From Nicotiana tabacum (lineage: Eukaryota > Streptophyta > Magnoliopsida > Solanales > Solanaceae), in NCBI RefSeq assembly GCF_000715075.1, contig NC_134101.1:137096237-137160236 (forward strand): a stretch of DNA of 64,000 bases, read 5' to 3'. Below the pieces are notes generated by a model that saw only the letters and a list, made by a program, of their open reading frames with translations, ran no database searches and was not told the DNA's origin. Positions 9,989-22,547 of this stretch are shown one piece after another (the first letter of the stretch is position 1; every line of letters begins with the position of its first letter). The position numbers and the translations under genes are program-made.

Positions 9989-10881
9989 AGCTATAGGACG
10001 AACACTGAATAGTTATACAAAAAACACAATATACTTTATACTACTATAAACTTAGATCCATTTTATTGGTATGCCTTTTCCCATAGACACGTGTTTTGTG
10101 CACTTCAGTAACAAACGTGTGTACCATCCCTATCAATGAGCAGCTCTCTTCTTCTTAAAGTTCTAGAGTCTAATTTACCATCCGTTCTTTTGTCCATCTT
10201 CATGGGCCATGACTACAGAGGTTTGCCCTCGAGTTTAATTTGCTGACATCTCTTGTGCGTGATGCGTTCTTTTTTTCCTGAGTTTTCTTATGTTCTTTCT
10301 CTATTTAATTATATATTCAGTTGAGTCTATGTTAGTTCTCCTTTTTTGTATAATTTTTTCATTTTTTTTTGAATTCTCTATATGCATGTATGTAACTTTG
10401 TTTCATTTGCGGATACATGTTTGGAATAAGATATAATCATGCATAATTTCGGATATTTGATGAATACAAATCTTTTTTTTTTTGGGCAATCAAACATAAT
10501 CCCTTTTTTCCCTCTTCAATTTTTGGAAATTTTACTTCTCCATTTTTCTGTTAATATTTCCGAATTTATATTCACTTTATTCCTTCTTGGTCTTTCCTAT
10601 TTTTCCCCTAAATATTGATTAACATATGAACATTCCAGTTGTTTGTGTTCTAATATATTGTAAGTCAGGCTCCCTTCTTCTCCTTTGCTTTAAGTTTTTA
10701 GTTGTAGTAATTATGGTAGTGTTCACTGTTCAAAAGCTTTGGGAAGCTCTAAGATTGTAAGTATTGGAGCAAGTAAGAGCAAGATAAATGATTTACCAAT
10801 TTAACGACTTGATTAGAAATAACTTATTGACAAAATATGAACGATAATAGTATCCATTACATTCTTTTTGGATCTTATTAT
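9989..10881. other. AT-rich sequence without recognised gene
   Basis: A low-complexity AT-rich stretch with many T runs lies between the 1.3 kb duplicate and solo LTR B. Its continuation after removing the solo LTR is 29233 onward. It looks like intron or intergenic sequence; no coding block was found on either strand. Confidence 0.5.
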
Positions 10882-11722
10882 TGTGATGACCCAAAAGGTC
10901 ATCACTTGTGCTGCAAGTGAATTCAGTATTCTGAGGCCTAAAAACCTCCTCTTTACTCACCTTGATTTACGTGTGTGGTCCGGACTTATATCCGGGAAGC
11001 CTTCTATGTGAAAATATGAGAAATAGAAATTTCTAGAGTTAAAAATTTGATTATGGTTGACTTTGGTCAACATTTTGAGCAAACCGACCTGAATCCGTGT
11101 TTCGACGATCTCGGGAGATCTGCAGTAAAATATGGGACTTTGGCGTATGCCCGAAAATGAATTCCGAGGTCCCAAGCCTTAGAAATCAATTTTTGAAAGA
11201 AATTGTTTTACTGAATTATCTAAGAAATGAAGAAAAGAATTAATGTTTGAAACTATTGTTATCGGGTCCGTATTTTGGTTCCGGAGCCCGATACAAACTT
11301 GTTATAGTATTTGAAAGATAACTGTGAAATTTGGTAAAAAACGGAGTTTATTTGATGTGAGTTGGACTTCCGGTTGAAGAGTTATGAACCTTGAGAGTTC
11401 TTGATGAAAATGTTGGGTTTTGAGGTTTAATTTATGATTTTACATGTTATTTTGATGATGTGATCACATGAGTAGGCCCATATGATGTCTTTGAGTTAAT
11501 ATGCACACTTAGTTTGGAGTACCGAGGGCTCGGGTGAGTTTCGGGTAGGTTCCGGGATATCTTAGGCTTAAAACATGGATGTTGCAGGTTCAGATTCAAA
11601 AATGAAAATTGTAGCACTTTGTGTCTAGTTTCTAGAAAGCTAAAGATATCACAATTTGGACATCTGTAGAGAAAGTTATGACCAAAATACTAAAGCATGT
11701 CACTGCAGTCCACACGGGAGCT

Positions 11723-11780
11723 GTGCGGCCGCACTCGATTTTGTGCGGTCCGCACAAGGGGTGTGAGAGGGGTATATTAA
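11723..11780 (+). promoter_or_regulatory. Palindromes and TATA box in solo LTR B
   Basis: The perfect palindrome GTGCGGCCGCAC (11723-11734) is followed by TTGTGCGGTCCGCACAA (11741-11757, 8-bp arms). Then TATATTAA comes at 11773-11780, 15 nt downstream. The motif differs from that in copy 1 but the position relative to the TATA box is the same. Confidence 0.5.
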
Positions 11781-12477
11781 GACGGGATTTTCAGTTATTT
11801 TTCATTTTTTAAAACCCCAAAAATATAAGAGGCGATTTTTTAAATAACCTTTCTTCTCCAAAACATTGGTAAGTGATTTCTAACTCGTTTTCTTCAATCA
11901 TTAACATCTTTTCACATGATTTCAACTTAAAATCAATGATTTTCATGGGGAAATTGGGTGTTTTGGGTAGAACCTAGGTTTTTCAAAAATTGGGGATTTG
12001 GACCTCGATTTGAGGTCCGATTTCAAAACAAATCATATATTAGGGTTCGTGGGGGAATGGGTATTCGGGTTTTGGTTCGAACCTCGGGTTTTGACCATGT
12101 GGGCCCAGGGGCGATTTTTGACTTTTGGGCAAAACTTTAGAAAAACTCATTTTCATGCATTGGGGTTGATTCATTTAGCGTTTATTGATGTAATTAAGTA
12201 ACTTGTGACTAGATACGAGCGAGTTGGTGGTGGAATCAAGAGATAAAGCGATAGTTGAGGCTTGAATTGTGTTCGTGGCATCGAGGTAAGTGTTTGGTCT
12301 AACCTTAGCTTGAGGGATTAGGAGTTGTGTCTTATTTACTACATGTTAATTGTGGAGTACGACGTATAGGCATGGTGACGAGTATCTATACGTTGGTGTC
12401 AAGCATGTCAGTGAGTCTTGTATTATAATTGTTATGACACCGTTGTGGTTTATCACGCTTCATATGTTATTATCACT

Positions 12478-12640
12478 ATTGTTCCCTTGCCGGGATGTTT
12501 GTTTGATATTAATGATCCCTTGCCGGGATGTTTGTTTGATATTATTGTTCCCTTGCCGGGTTGTTGTTGAGATATCATTGTTCCCTTGCTGAGAAATTGT
12601 TATATTGCTCTTGTTCCCTTGCCGGGATTCCTTGTGATTA
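12478..12640 (+). repeat. Short tandem array (TCCCTTGCCGGGA units) in LTR B
   Basis: Five imperfect units of roughly 30-40 bp carry TCCCTTGCCGGGA or a close variant. Each can form a small hairpin with TCCC and GGGA arms. It directly precedes the 39-bp array. Confidence 0.7.
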
Positions 12641-12654
12641 TTGTTGGTTCAAGG

Positions 12655-12831
12655 ACATCGCGGGTGGTACGCCTACGACAAGATATAATGAAATGGGAGC
12701 GGGTGGTATGCCTACCACAAGATATAATAAAATGGGAGCGGGTGGTATGCCTACCACAAGATATAATGAAATTGGAGCGGGTGATACGCCTACCACGAGA
12801 TAAATGAAATGGGAGCGGGTGCAACGCCTGC
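12655..12831 (+). repeat. 39-bp hairpin minisatellite in LTR B, left part
   Basis: The unit is gggagcgggtggtatgccta plus about 19 more bases. Each has a 16-nt hairpin with 6-bp arms and a 4-nt YRCC loop: 12664-12679 (one mismatch), 12703-12718 and 12742-12757 (perfect), 12781-12796 (one mismatch). A fifth copy is cut by element A at 12831. The array resumes at about 28380. Confidence 0.85.
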
Positions 12832-15800
12832 TGTAAGCACGTGATTTTTGCCCTATGAAAGAATTACTCCCAAAAAATTCAAAATAAAATGATTTTCCTT
12901 GGTGTGCGATTTTGAGAATTTTTGTGGTATTTTTGTGTAATTATTTGTATATTTGTCTGCGCATGTTTATTTGTTAAATTAATAAATAAAAAATACAAAA
13001 ATATATCGCATTTTGCATGTAGGATTTAATTCTACAATTGTTAGTAATTAAGTTTGTTTTACAAAAAATGAAAATTACAAAAATAGGCATCTTTTGCATT
13101 TTTAGCATTTAATGTCCAAATATACAATTTTATGCTTAATTATTACTTAATTGTGCGTTAATTGTTATTGGGAGTTAATTGGCGCTTTTATAACTTAATT
13201 TAGTTCTTAATAATAATTTAAGTATTTTTATAATTTAGTTTTAGAAAAATAAAAGAAGAAAAGAGAGCAAAAATATAAAGAAAATCAGAATTGGGCCTCT
13301 TCTTCAAATTCAAGCCACAGGCCCAAAAAATTGTCCAACCTTCCCCACGACCCGGTCCATTTCAATCGGGTCGACCCGTTCCATTTCAACCGGGTCGACC
13401 CGGTCTACAACCCCAAAGACCCAACACCCCCCTATCTTGCATTTCAAAAAACAAAAACAAAACAAAAAAACCTAAAAACCCCTAAAGAGATCCGCCCCTC
13501 CCCCTCTTTCTCTCTTCTTCTTCTCCCACTCCCCGAGCTCCCCAACCATGGCAGCTACCCTTTCCCCCTCTGGCTCACCTTCCCACACACGCACAGCCCC
13601 TCCGTCGACCAACCACAGCATCCATCGACGACCTCACATCCAAAATAACCAACGACCATGGCTGCCATGGCTAGCGCTGCCACTGCCGCGTCTTCGTCTT
13701 CGTCTTCTCCATGGCGAGCTCAAAAAGCTCGTCCATGGCTGCCCTCTTCTTCGTCAAGTTCCAGCAGTGACGTGAACGACCACCATCGTCCACCATCGTC
13801 GCTCAATGTCCAGCAGCTTCAGCTCACCCAAGTCGCTACCTTCACGCCCAAACGACCCCTCAGAACTGCTTGACGACTGCTGCGCATGCTCTTGCTTCAG
13901 CTGTGTTGCTGCTGCAACGTCTTCTTCTTCTGCTCCTTCTGCTACGTCCAGCCATGGACGAGCTTCATCGAGCTCGAACTCGAGCTCCCATGGCTGCCGC
14001 TGCATCTTCTCCATTCGCGCTGCTGCTACTGTCGCGCTGCTACTACTGTGTCGCGCTGCTGCCTGCTTCGACGTGTTGCTGCTGCTGTTCCATCGTGTTG
14101 TGCTGCTGCTCCTGGAACTGCTACTGTAGCTGCTGCGTCGTCTTCAAACGACGCCAAACGACCATCTTTTTCGATCGTCGTTTCGATCCGGTTAGTGGGT
14201 TTAAGATTTGGGTTTAACATTCTTGTTTTGTTCATCATTGAATTAATTTTCTAGTTTGTTCATATGTTTTGTTGATTTAATTTTCAGATTTCAAATGGAA
14301 CTTTGATTAAATAGTTTTCCAGTTTATTTCATGTGCTTTTATTTTGTATTTGCAAAAGAAATTGTTAGTTTAAGTTTTAATATTGTTAGATTTAGTTTAA
14401 ATCACTTGAATCCGTTGTTTGTTGTTAAAATAGATTTAATTCATGTTCATCTTTGTTTGAAGTTCATTTTTAATCCAGTGATTTAATGTGAGTTTATGTT
14501 TTGGTTTTTGATTTGTTGATTTAGTTTGAATCATGTATTGTGTTGTTAATATTGTTGTTTCCTTGCTCATCCATTTTTGTCTAAGTTAACCAGGATTGGT
14601 TCCCAATATGGTTAATTTATTTCCATTAATTTGAAGTTAAATGATTCATCTATGTTCATATGGTTTGTTGTTGAGTTGTTTAAGAAATTGGTCATATTGG
14701 CTATATTTTGGTTAAGATCGATTAGTTGAATTGGTTATAGCTGATGGGGTAGTTTGGTAAATTGCAGTACGTTCAGGGGTAAAATGGTAATTGCAATAAG
14801 GTCGGAGGGGTAGTTTGAGAATTGAACATTTTGAATAATTCTTTATGTTAAGCATGGGGGACAAAATGTAATGAGGTGGGGTTTGATACAATTGTTTAAT
14901 ATAATGGGGGACAAGACATAATGTAGTGGAGGGAAATATTGTAATTGTTTATGTTAGGCATGAGGGACAAGATGTAATGTAATGGGTTGATACAATTATT
15001 TAATATAATGGGGGACAAGACACAAAATAGTGGGGAATAATTCATCTGTTTAAGAAAGTGAGAAACAAAGCATGCATTTTGGGGAATATTTCGAGTTGGG
15101 GGGTTCAAGACAAGAGTCTTGTTATATATAGGGTCATTTGACACATTATTAAGGGGTGAGCTTTTGGACAGATTTTTACAAGACAGACTTTTTACACTTG
15201 AGAGCTGGGAGGACTTTTACACTTGAGAGCTTTTAAGACTTGAGGGAGGAAGACTTAGTCTTGAACTTGAAAGATTTTTGAGGATTATTTTTTAGAGAGG
15301 AATACATTCTGAAAATCTGAAGAGAGTGTGGTAGAGTTTAAAAAGAGAAAACAAAAACAAAGGGAGAAACGAGTTTAGTTTCGGATTTAATACACACGTG
15401 GGTTGTTGTTGTTTAGTTTGTTTACAAACTTTTGGGTTTGCTCTATTGAACTTGTTTGGTTTTCTTCAAATCTTTCTGGGCCTTGAATCTGGTTCGAATT
15501 GCTGCTGTTGGGTTGTTGAACCTGCTGTTGCTGTGTTATTACTGCTGCTGACTCCTCCTTCTTTTCTTTCTTGTATTGCCATTTTCAGGTACACATCTGT
15601 ACACTTTTGGCTTGAGGCGAAATGAAATATTGACCAGGCTTTGTTCCTGTTGAATTCCTCCTGTTTAGATTTGTGTTTGAATAGAATTTTTTCTTTCTTT
15701 GTATAAAAATGTAGTTGATTGATTAATGAATAATGGGGTCGCATGTATAATAACTCCTTCATCTAATAATGTTAGTTTAAATTAATCAAAGAATAGTTAA

Positions 15801-16699
15801 TCTGTTTTGATATTATTTTGTGTCAATCTCATGTTCTAGTGTTATTAAATAATAGAATATAGAACGAAAGCAATCTCTCTTTGTACGAACTCGATTGCAG
15901 TTTTCCATTTGCATTAGCCGTAAACTAATAACTAATAAGTTACGTCTTTTTCAGCATGTAATTAATTGAGGGATTTTCTTTTATTTTAGAGACGAACTTA
16001 ATAGAAAAATTGTAGTCATTATAGGTTCATCCTTTTAAATAAAATGAGACGAGCCTCGCCAAATAAAACGCACAGATTGCGGGGCTCTCAATAAATGTAC
16101 ATTTAATCACTTAGACTTCGGGAGGAGCCGTTTAGCAAACTTCACGGCTGTCCCTAAATAATAAATACGCTAATCGCTTTAGGCGCGATTTAATTAATCT
16201 TACCTTCTTACACTCGGGTGCGCATTTCATGCGACCCAAATCCAAATCCCAAAACATTGAATAAAACTGTGTTCCGGATTGCGGGTGCATTTCATGTGAC
16301 GCAATCCAAAGACATGTTTTTAAACGATGTTCACATTCTTTTAAAAATATAATAATAAAAGCGGTAAAGAGTTAAAACTTGCACATAAGTTCATATTTGT
16401 ATAAAAATCAGATAATCAAGTCGAATATGACAGTTGAGCGACCGTGCTAGAACCACGGAATTCGGGAATGCCTAACACCTTCTCCCGGGTTAACAGAATT
16501 CCTTATCCGGATTTTTGGTACGCAGACTGTAATATGGAGTCATTCTTTTCCTCGATACGGGATTAAAATTGGTGACTTGGGACACCCTAAATCTCCCAAG
16601 TGGCGACTTTGAAATAAACAAACAAATCTCGTTTCGATTGTCCTTTAATTGGAAAAAACTCCTTCACCCCTCGCGGGGACAGAAAAAGAATGTGTTAGA
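12832..16699 (+). repeat. 5' LTR of element A
   Basis: Starts TGTAAGCACGTGA. It contains a C-rich, GCT/CTG-triplet-rich leader-like block (13320-14200), a TATA box (TTATATATA, 15122-15130), and near-repeats of gggggacaagacataatg at 14850-15040. The end is set by alignment with the 3' LTR; the match fades between 16681 and 16699. Overlapping frames of 60-155 codons in the triplet-rich block are present in both LTRs, but they look like low-complexity by-products (poly-S, poly-L, poly-A) and not proteins. Confidence 0.85.
15122..15130 (+). promoter_or_regulatory. TATA box in 5' LTR of element A
   Basis: TTATATATA is followed by gggtcatttgacac, kept in the 3' LTR at 26805-26814. It sits about 2.3 kb into the LTR, where the U3/R border is expected for long Tat-type LTRs. 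Confidence 0.45.
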
Positions 16700-17718
16700 A
16701 ATTTGAACTTATATAAATTGTTATATTTGGTTTTATCTGATTTTGTTACATGTTTGGGCTCAATGTGCTAATTGGTTGCCTTTTACCGCTTTGATATTAT
16801 GTGAACTGTATATAAACTATGCCGAAACCCATCTCCTCTCTGAGTCTTCTGAATCATGAAGAAGGGTGTACTTCGTACGACTTCTTTTCTGTATAGTGTC
16901 AAATCCCAATTTAGAACGAGGTTCGGACAAGTAGCTAAGCCGGTGAAGCTTCTGTATTCCCGGTACGCTGCGCCCCCCCTCGGCTCGAGTTCTCCGCTCG
17001 GGTAAGCCAGGTCTAGAACAAACACCCAGGTTTTGAACCTAGTATAGCAAAGCCACATGCCAGATCCCTAGTAGGAACACTTATTTGCATCATGCGCATT
17101 TGACTTACGGGACTCAACACAGGGGTTGGGTCCGTCTAGGACTAGCAACCTGAAGTGAAAAGACCATCCTGCAGCATACTGTATGCTTTATGCATTTACT
17201 TGTTTCGGACTTGCATGCTGACCGACTTCAAAAAAATCGGGAATATTGGAAAATTGCGAAAAAGAAGGAAGTAACTGTGTAGAGAGTTAATTGCCTATTT
17301 TATTTTTTTTAAAAAAACAATGCCCCAAATACTGGCGAAACTTTGGGAAAAATGAAAAAAAAAGAAAAATATTTTTTTTTATATAGTTTGTTTCACTCAA
17401 AAAAGCAAAAGAAAAAAATAGAAAAGAGTCTCTTATTTTTAGGTTGAAGAATAAGTTGGTCATTTTGTTGAAACGAAAAAAAAAATCTTCACTTTATTTT
17501 GTTTTCAAAATGAAAAAAATAGAAAAGGAAAATAGTTTGTCTTGCCATGGAAAATGGAAATTAAAAAAAAAGGGTCTTATTTTTTTAAAATAGTTTTTAT
17601 TTTTATTTTTATGAAAACGCCCAAAATCGAAAAGGAAAAGAGTCGTGCTTTGAAAGTGGGTTTGATATTTGTTGCCAAAATGAAAAAAAAAAGAGTTTAA
17701 AATAGTTTATGTTAATGG
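16700..17718 (+). other. Leader region of element A without coding blocks
   Basis: After the 5' LTR comes a 350-nt leader, then 450 nt of A-rich sequence (17270-17700) with many short poly-A and poly-T runs. No gag start, primer site or RNA gene was seen. Confidence 0.5.
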
Positions 17719-17778
17719 CCCGAACTACGCGGGTTTGATTCTTACCGGATGTGAGATACGTAGGCAACCCTCATCGGG
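17719..17778 (+). ncRNA. Stem-loop unit 1 of element A
   Basis: Outer helix CTACG (17725-17729) with CGTAG (17759-17763). Inner helix TCTTAC (17740-17745) with GTGAGA (17751-17756), loop CGGAT. A further closing pair CCCGA (17719-17723) with TCGGG (17774-17778) is possible. An A-rich tract follows. Called a structured element, not a known RNA family. Confidence 0.45.
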
Positions 17779-17861
17779 TCCAACCCCACCTTTTGTTAAA
17801 ATAGCCAAAAACAAATAAATAATAATAAAAAAAAACATGTCAAAATTTTAATTCTGTCATA

Positions 17862-18290
17862 AAGAAGTAGGGTGACGCTGTTTTGTCAAAACATAGCCGA
17901 ATGTTCCCGAAAGGGACGCCGAAAGGCTGACTTTGCATAAACAGCCACCTTTGGGTCTTTTTAAGATTTGGTCCAGTTGACCCACACAGCCTTAAATATC
18001 TTCGTCCTCGAGACGTTGAAAGGCCGTGTTTGCAATATTGAGTTTTCTAATTTGAAAAACGATAAAAAGAGTCATAAATAAGTTAGGTAATGCTGTTTTG
18101 TCATAAATAGCCGAATGTTCACGAAAGGGACGCCGGAAGGCTGACTTTGCATAAACAGCCACCTTTTGGGTCATGTTTAGGATTTTTGGTCCAGTTGACC
18201 CACACAGCCTTAAAAATCTTCGTCCCCGAGGCGCTGAAGGGCCGTGTTTGCAACACCAGGTTTTTATTGTAATTTGAAAAGAAAAAAAAA
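17862..18290 (+). repeat. Tandem duplication, period about 215 bp, in element A
   Basis: Two copies start at gctgttttgtcat-like strings at 17877 and 18092, both with cgaaagggacgccg and cttgacccacacagcctt-type blocks. A third, strongly decayed copy may follow to about 18500. No coding content. Confidence 0.8.
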
Positions 18291-18716
18291 ATAAAGAGTC
18301 AGCGGTCAGGTGAATACCGTTTGGATTTTTAGTCAAAAATAAGCCGAGCCAGCTTCGACCGCGTCTTAAACCGTTCTTGCCGAAATAGCCTTAGAGTATC
18401 TTTCAGTTGTCGAAAGGCTGTTTTCGTAAAAGAACGGACAAGTTTGTAAAGTGTCATAAAATAATCTTCCCCGGCCTCAAAATTCATGTGAAATTTGGAA
18501 GGGGCCACGTCTGCAAAAATAATCGTTCGATTGCATTTGTCAAACGGAGAAAGGAAGCTGGCCATTTGTTTTTGGAGTTTGTAAATCTTTTTATTAGAAA
18601 ATGTGGGTTGTTTGATTTTCGAGTTTGTAGGTCATCTTCAAACCTTTGAAACCCAGTTTGTTTTAATATGAAAATTGAAAAAAAATATTTTATTATTATT
18701 TATCTTTTATTAGTCT

Positions 18717-18770
18717 GAACTACGCAAGGTCTGATTCATGCAGGGTCATGATATGTAGGCAATCTCCATA
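18717..18770 (+). ncRNA. Stem-loop unit 2 of element A
   Basis: Outer helix CTACG (18720-18724) with TGTAG (18754-18758), keeping a G-T wobble. Inner helix TCATG (18736-18740) with CATGA (18747-18751). A second hairpin follows with arms AATCT and AGATT. A long A-rich run follows (18790-18910). Confidence 0.45.
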
Positions 18771-20068
18771 AGATTCGACCACACACAAAAAAAATGAAAA
18801 AAAAATGAAAAAAGAATGAAAGAAAAAAGAATGGAAAAAAGATGAGAAAATGATGGAAAAAAAATCGAAAAAAAGAAAAATGAAAAAAAAAGAAAAAAAA
18901 AGAAAAAGATGTTGTTAATAATGAGGACCGACTGAGTCCATTCTAACCTGTTTTGTTTTGAATCGCAGAGAAAGTTAAGTTGGTTGGTTTGTGGTAATCC
19001 AAGACAATGACACCCAGAATATCGCGCAGAATCCTTTACCTGTACATCATGATGCACACTTTGCGGGGATGAGGCCTGATGGCAGAAGCACTCGAATCCT
19101 ATTGGGAACTTGTTGACGGAGGTTGATGATATTGAAGCTGGTAATGGTCTTGGCAGAATTGATGCGAAGCTCAGTGGCTAAGATGCCAGTTTCGATAAAG
19201 TGGGAGGACGCTCTGTTCCTTGGTTAGCGAGAGAGAAGCTGGTGGTGGCTTGTTTTATTGTCATTTCTGTTGACCGGATTATTCTTAGGGTTGTAGTCCG
19301 GATATTGTCTTGTGTCAAACTTTCTTATCTTTCCTTTTGTCATAGCAGTTTGTTTAAGTTTTGTCCAGTTTGTTTTAGGATTTTATTCTGGTTTGTTTTG
19401 TTTGTCTTGTTATTCAAACCATTCCACTGGTACTCTAAAGCAAATCCGGTCTTTTATTATTTCCAGTCATCTTTTTGTTTAGTCCTTTTATCATTTTTGT
19501 TCAGCGCTAATTCTAGTGACATGATATGCGCACACAGTTTGGGCCTAATCTTAAAAGCTAATCATAAAACCCCGAAAAATAAGGAAGGTTTGAGAATATT
19601 CGGAGCTCGAGTCATGTGGAACTAGGGCAAGTAAAACACAAAGAAAACCGTTAAAAGCAAGATTCGCCAAATTGGCATGAGGGTCGTTCATGATAATGAG
19701 AGTGAGAGTGTCGCCCAACAGTGCTTTAGAAATGACAAAGGAAAAAGCAAATGTGTGCATATAATTGTCAAGTCCAGCACCATCGGAAGAGGCTACAAAT
19801 CTTTGTTTAAATGTGTTGTTTGCACTGGGCATGTTTTGAAGACTGGAATGACGAAGACATTTTGTTCTGCTACCTAAACACTTTATCCTTCGTTAACCCC
19901 TTTTGAGCCTTATTGTTTTTCTTTCGTACCCCTCGTTCGGAATCAGTAGCAACGACTAGAAAACACAAGCATGAAAAAAAAAACAACAAAACGAAAAAAA
20001 AAGAGAAAAGAAAAGAAAAATGATAACAAAAAAAAAACAAAGGAAAGTCAAATGAAAAAAGAGGAATT

Positions 20069-20130
20069 GGGAACTACGTTTGACCTGATTCCTCAAAGAG
20101 GATACGTAGGCGCCTCACGACTCGGTCATA
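20069..20130 (+). ncRNA. Stem-loop unit 3 of element A
   Basis: Outer helix CTACG (20074-20078) with CGTAG (20105-20109). Inner helix TCCTC (20090-20094) with GAGGA (20098-20102), loop AAA. An A-rich tract follows at about 20160. Confidence 0.5.
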
Positions 20131-20379
20131 GGGTGCATAGTGTGCATGGTGTGCATGGTGTAAAAAAAAAGTAATAATAATAATAAATAAATAATCCTCA
20201 AACAAGAAACTGGGGCAAGAGTTGCGCTTGTTGTAAACAAATATGGTTCCGAAGGTTGTAATTTTGAACCCCAAATTGATTTGTTTTTGAGCCTTTAATA
20301 CCCTTTCTTTCTAGCCTATCCAAAAAAAACCACATTACGGTCCAAAGAAAGACCTTCTGATCAGTCTTCAAAGGATGCC

Positions 20380-20640
20380 AAGTCAGACAAATGAGAGTCT
20401 TACCGGTGAACATAACACTCTGTTCCACAATAGAAAGGACTCTAATCTCCAGCAGAGAGAGTCATACCGGCAACACTCCAAATCCCCAGCTGGAAAGTGA
20501 TACAAATGAGAGAGTCTTATCGGTGAAAATTTTCACGGACACCATAAGGCGATGAAAGCTGAGAGAAAACCAAAATGAGAGAGGCTTGATAGTGAAAACC
20601 TTTCGGGCACTACAAGTCGAATAAGATTGAGAATCAGATG
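20380..20640 (+). repeat. Degenerate gagagagtcttaycggtgaa repeats in element A
   Basis: The string gagagtcttaccggtgaa and variants recur about four times (near 20394, 20457, 20510, 20577), separated by 50-70 bp. Probably decayed tandem copies. No coding sense. Confidence 0.55.
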
Positions 20641-20929
20641 GGGAATTGCCAATTGAAGGTCTTGAAAGATGATTGACGGCGGAGGATAGACCACATGTGC
20701 ATGTCATGACCATTAGAGTCGGTATCTACGTTTGATAGGTTTTTATTTATAGTTTCTTTTGTTAAAGAGTCATCTTTTTCTTTTGTCTTTTTATTCTGTT
20801 CCCTTTTATCTTTTCCTTTCATAGAAACATTCCCCAGTAGAGTCTGTTTGGTCAGAACAAGTGAGAATTGACTTCAAAATATGTCATCAGCTTTACAATT
20901 ATGCAAGATGAGATCTGGCTAGTACATCC

Positions 20930-22180
20930 AAGTGGTATAGTCAGCAAGGAACAAGCGCGAGGTCAGTGTCAAGAAAGATATCCCCAGCAAAAGGGAATTG
21001 ACAAAAGGATTGACGAATGTCAAGAGGGATATCCTTGCCGAAATCAAAGGTTATAAACCTCAAGGCCAAGGCCCATGGACAAATCAAGGAGAGCAATGAG
21101 CATGATTTGGGAAATTCATGCGAGACTAAAAGGTCGGGGAAATGCAAGTTTCCGAGCTATGCCACAAAAGAAGAGGGATATCCCCAGCAGAAAGGGATTA
21201 TCCCCAGCAAATAATATCATCCCCAACAAGTTGTGGAACGCAGAGCAAGGAAGGAGAAATGGAAAACCATCCCAGTAGGAGTATCACAACCAACCACCGC
21301 ATTTTAAACTAACAAATTTTGTTTGATTTGAAACAGGTAAAGGAAATGGCATTGATAACGGAAATGCATGCAAGAAAGATTATCAAACTGGGGCAGAAAA
21401 TTTTCCTTCCATTTAGAAAATTTTCTGGAAGTCAGGTACCCATTTGGGGAAGAATAAAGATAACACCAGTCACAAGGGAAGTGGTCTTTGAACCAGTGTT
21501 GCCCCCAACATAATAAGTTTCAATGGAGGAAGTTGTTCCCCAGCGGACAGAACAAAGGGATGAAACTTGAGCTCAGAAAAAGCAAGAGGCCAGCATCATT
21601 CCCAACAGCCTTCCGAAGAGTGTAGCACTAGTTCTGAAGGAATCAGAATCCCCCAGCAGTGTTATCCTCGACAGCATTATCCCCAGCTAATAACATTCTA
21701 TCCCCCAACAGGTAAGTAAATAATTCCCCAACAGGGTTATCCCCAGCAGTTTCGAGGAGTCCAACACAAGTTTGGTGAAAATCGGTATCCTCAGCAGTTC
21801 CTTTCGGGGAAAGGCAAAACGAGTCTTAAGGGAGGTAGTCTTCGAAGGAAGAAGCTATGCAAAAATAAAAGGAAAAAAAAAAGAAAAAAAGGGGGAAGTA
21901 GTTTGCAGATGAATGAAACATCCTACTTAAAAGGAAGTAGTTTTGGAAGGAGTAAGATAACATATTTACTCAGCAGAGTTATCCTCAGCAGTGTTATCCC
22001 CAGCAGGGTTACTCAGCAATTCGCAATGCTATCCCCAGCGGATCATCGAGATGTAGAAGCATCCTCGACAGAGTTTTGACCAAGTTTCAAGAGGGTCGGA
22101 CAACCCAGAGTGGGTAAGGAAGAAAAGGAAAATTCATCCCCAGCAAAATAATCCCCAGCAAGTTTTGAGGTAAGACATTT
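20930..22180 (+). repeat. Region of dispersed TCCCCAGCAG motifs in element A
   Basis: The string atccccagcag and close variants occur well over ten times here, and again at 23910-24130, with irregular spacing. This is a composition typical of the 3' part of plant Tat-type elements. No frame is kept across it. Confidence 0.65.
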
Positions 22181-22188
22181 TCAAGTTT

Positions 22189-22536
22189 TGAGGATATTTT
22201 GGGTTCATCCGCCCTCGAATAGGATCTTTTGGGTTCATCCGCCCTCGAATAGGATATTTTTTTGGGTTCATCCGCCCTCGAATAGGATATTTTGGGTTCA
22301 TCCGCCCTCGAATAGGATCTTTTGGGTTCATCCGCCCTCGAATAGGATATTTTGGGTTCATCCACCCTCGAATAGGATATTTTGGGTTCATCCGCCCTCG
22401 AATAGGATATTTTGGGGTCATCCGCCCTCGAATAGGATATTTTGGGTTCATTCGCCCTCGAATAGGATATTTTAGGTTCATTCTCCCTCGAATAGGATAT
22501 TTTAGGTTCATCCGCCCTCGAATAGGATATTTTATT
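22189..22536 (+). repeat. 30-bp tandem array, 11 copies, in element A
   Basis: The unit is ggatattttgggttcatccg followed by ccctcgaata. One interval has three extra T. Because the unit is 30 bp and free of stops, both strands show long open frames (10-residue repeats such as IFWVHPPSNR and PKISYSRADE). These are not judged to be genes. Confidence 0.92.
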
Positions 22537-22547
22537 TTTCAAAGTTG

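Noticed and set aside
13548..14254. Several overlapping 70-120 codon frames rich in Ser, Ala, Leu (also 25256-25948)
   Set aside because: They lie in the triplet-rich block of LTR A, overlap each other on both strands and are low complexity; most likely by-products.
16783..17058. 91-codon minus-strand frame in element A leader
   Set aside because: Opposite to element orientation, no similarity to any domain known to me, and no support from the other Tat-type element.
19200..19625. 141-codon plus-strand frame with many Phe, Leu and Val
   Set aside because: T-rich sequence in the non-coding interior of element A; hydrophobic run follows base composition and no retroelement or host domain is recognisable.
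22087..22542. 151-codon minus-strand frame of 10-residue repeats (PKISYSRADE)
   Set aside because: Produced by an 11-copy, 30-bp tandem array that is open on both strands; no start context, no neighbouring exon, no known protein.
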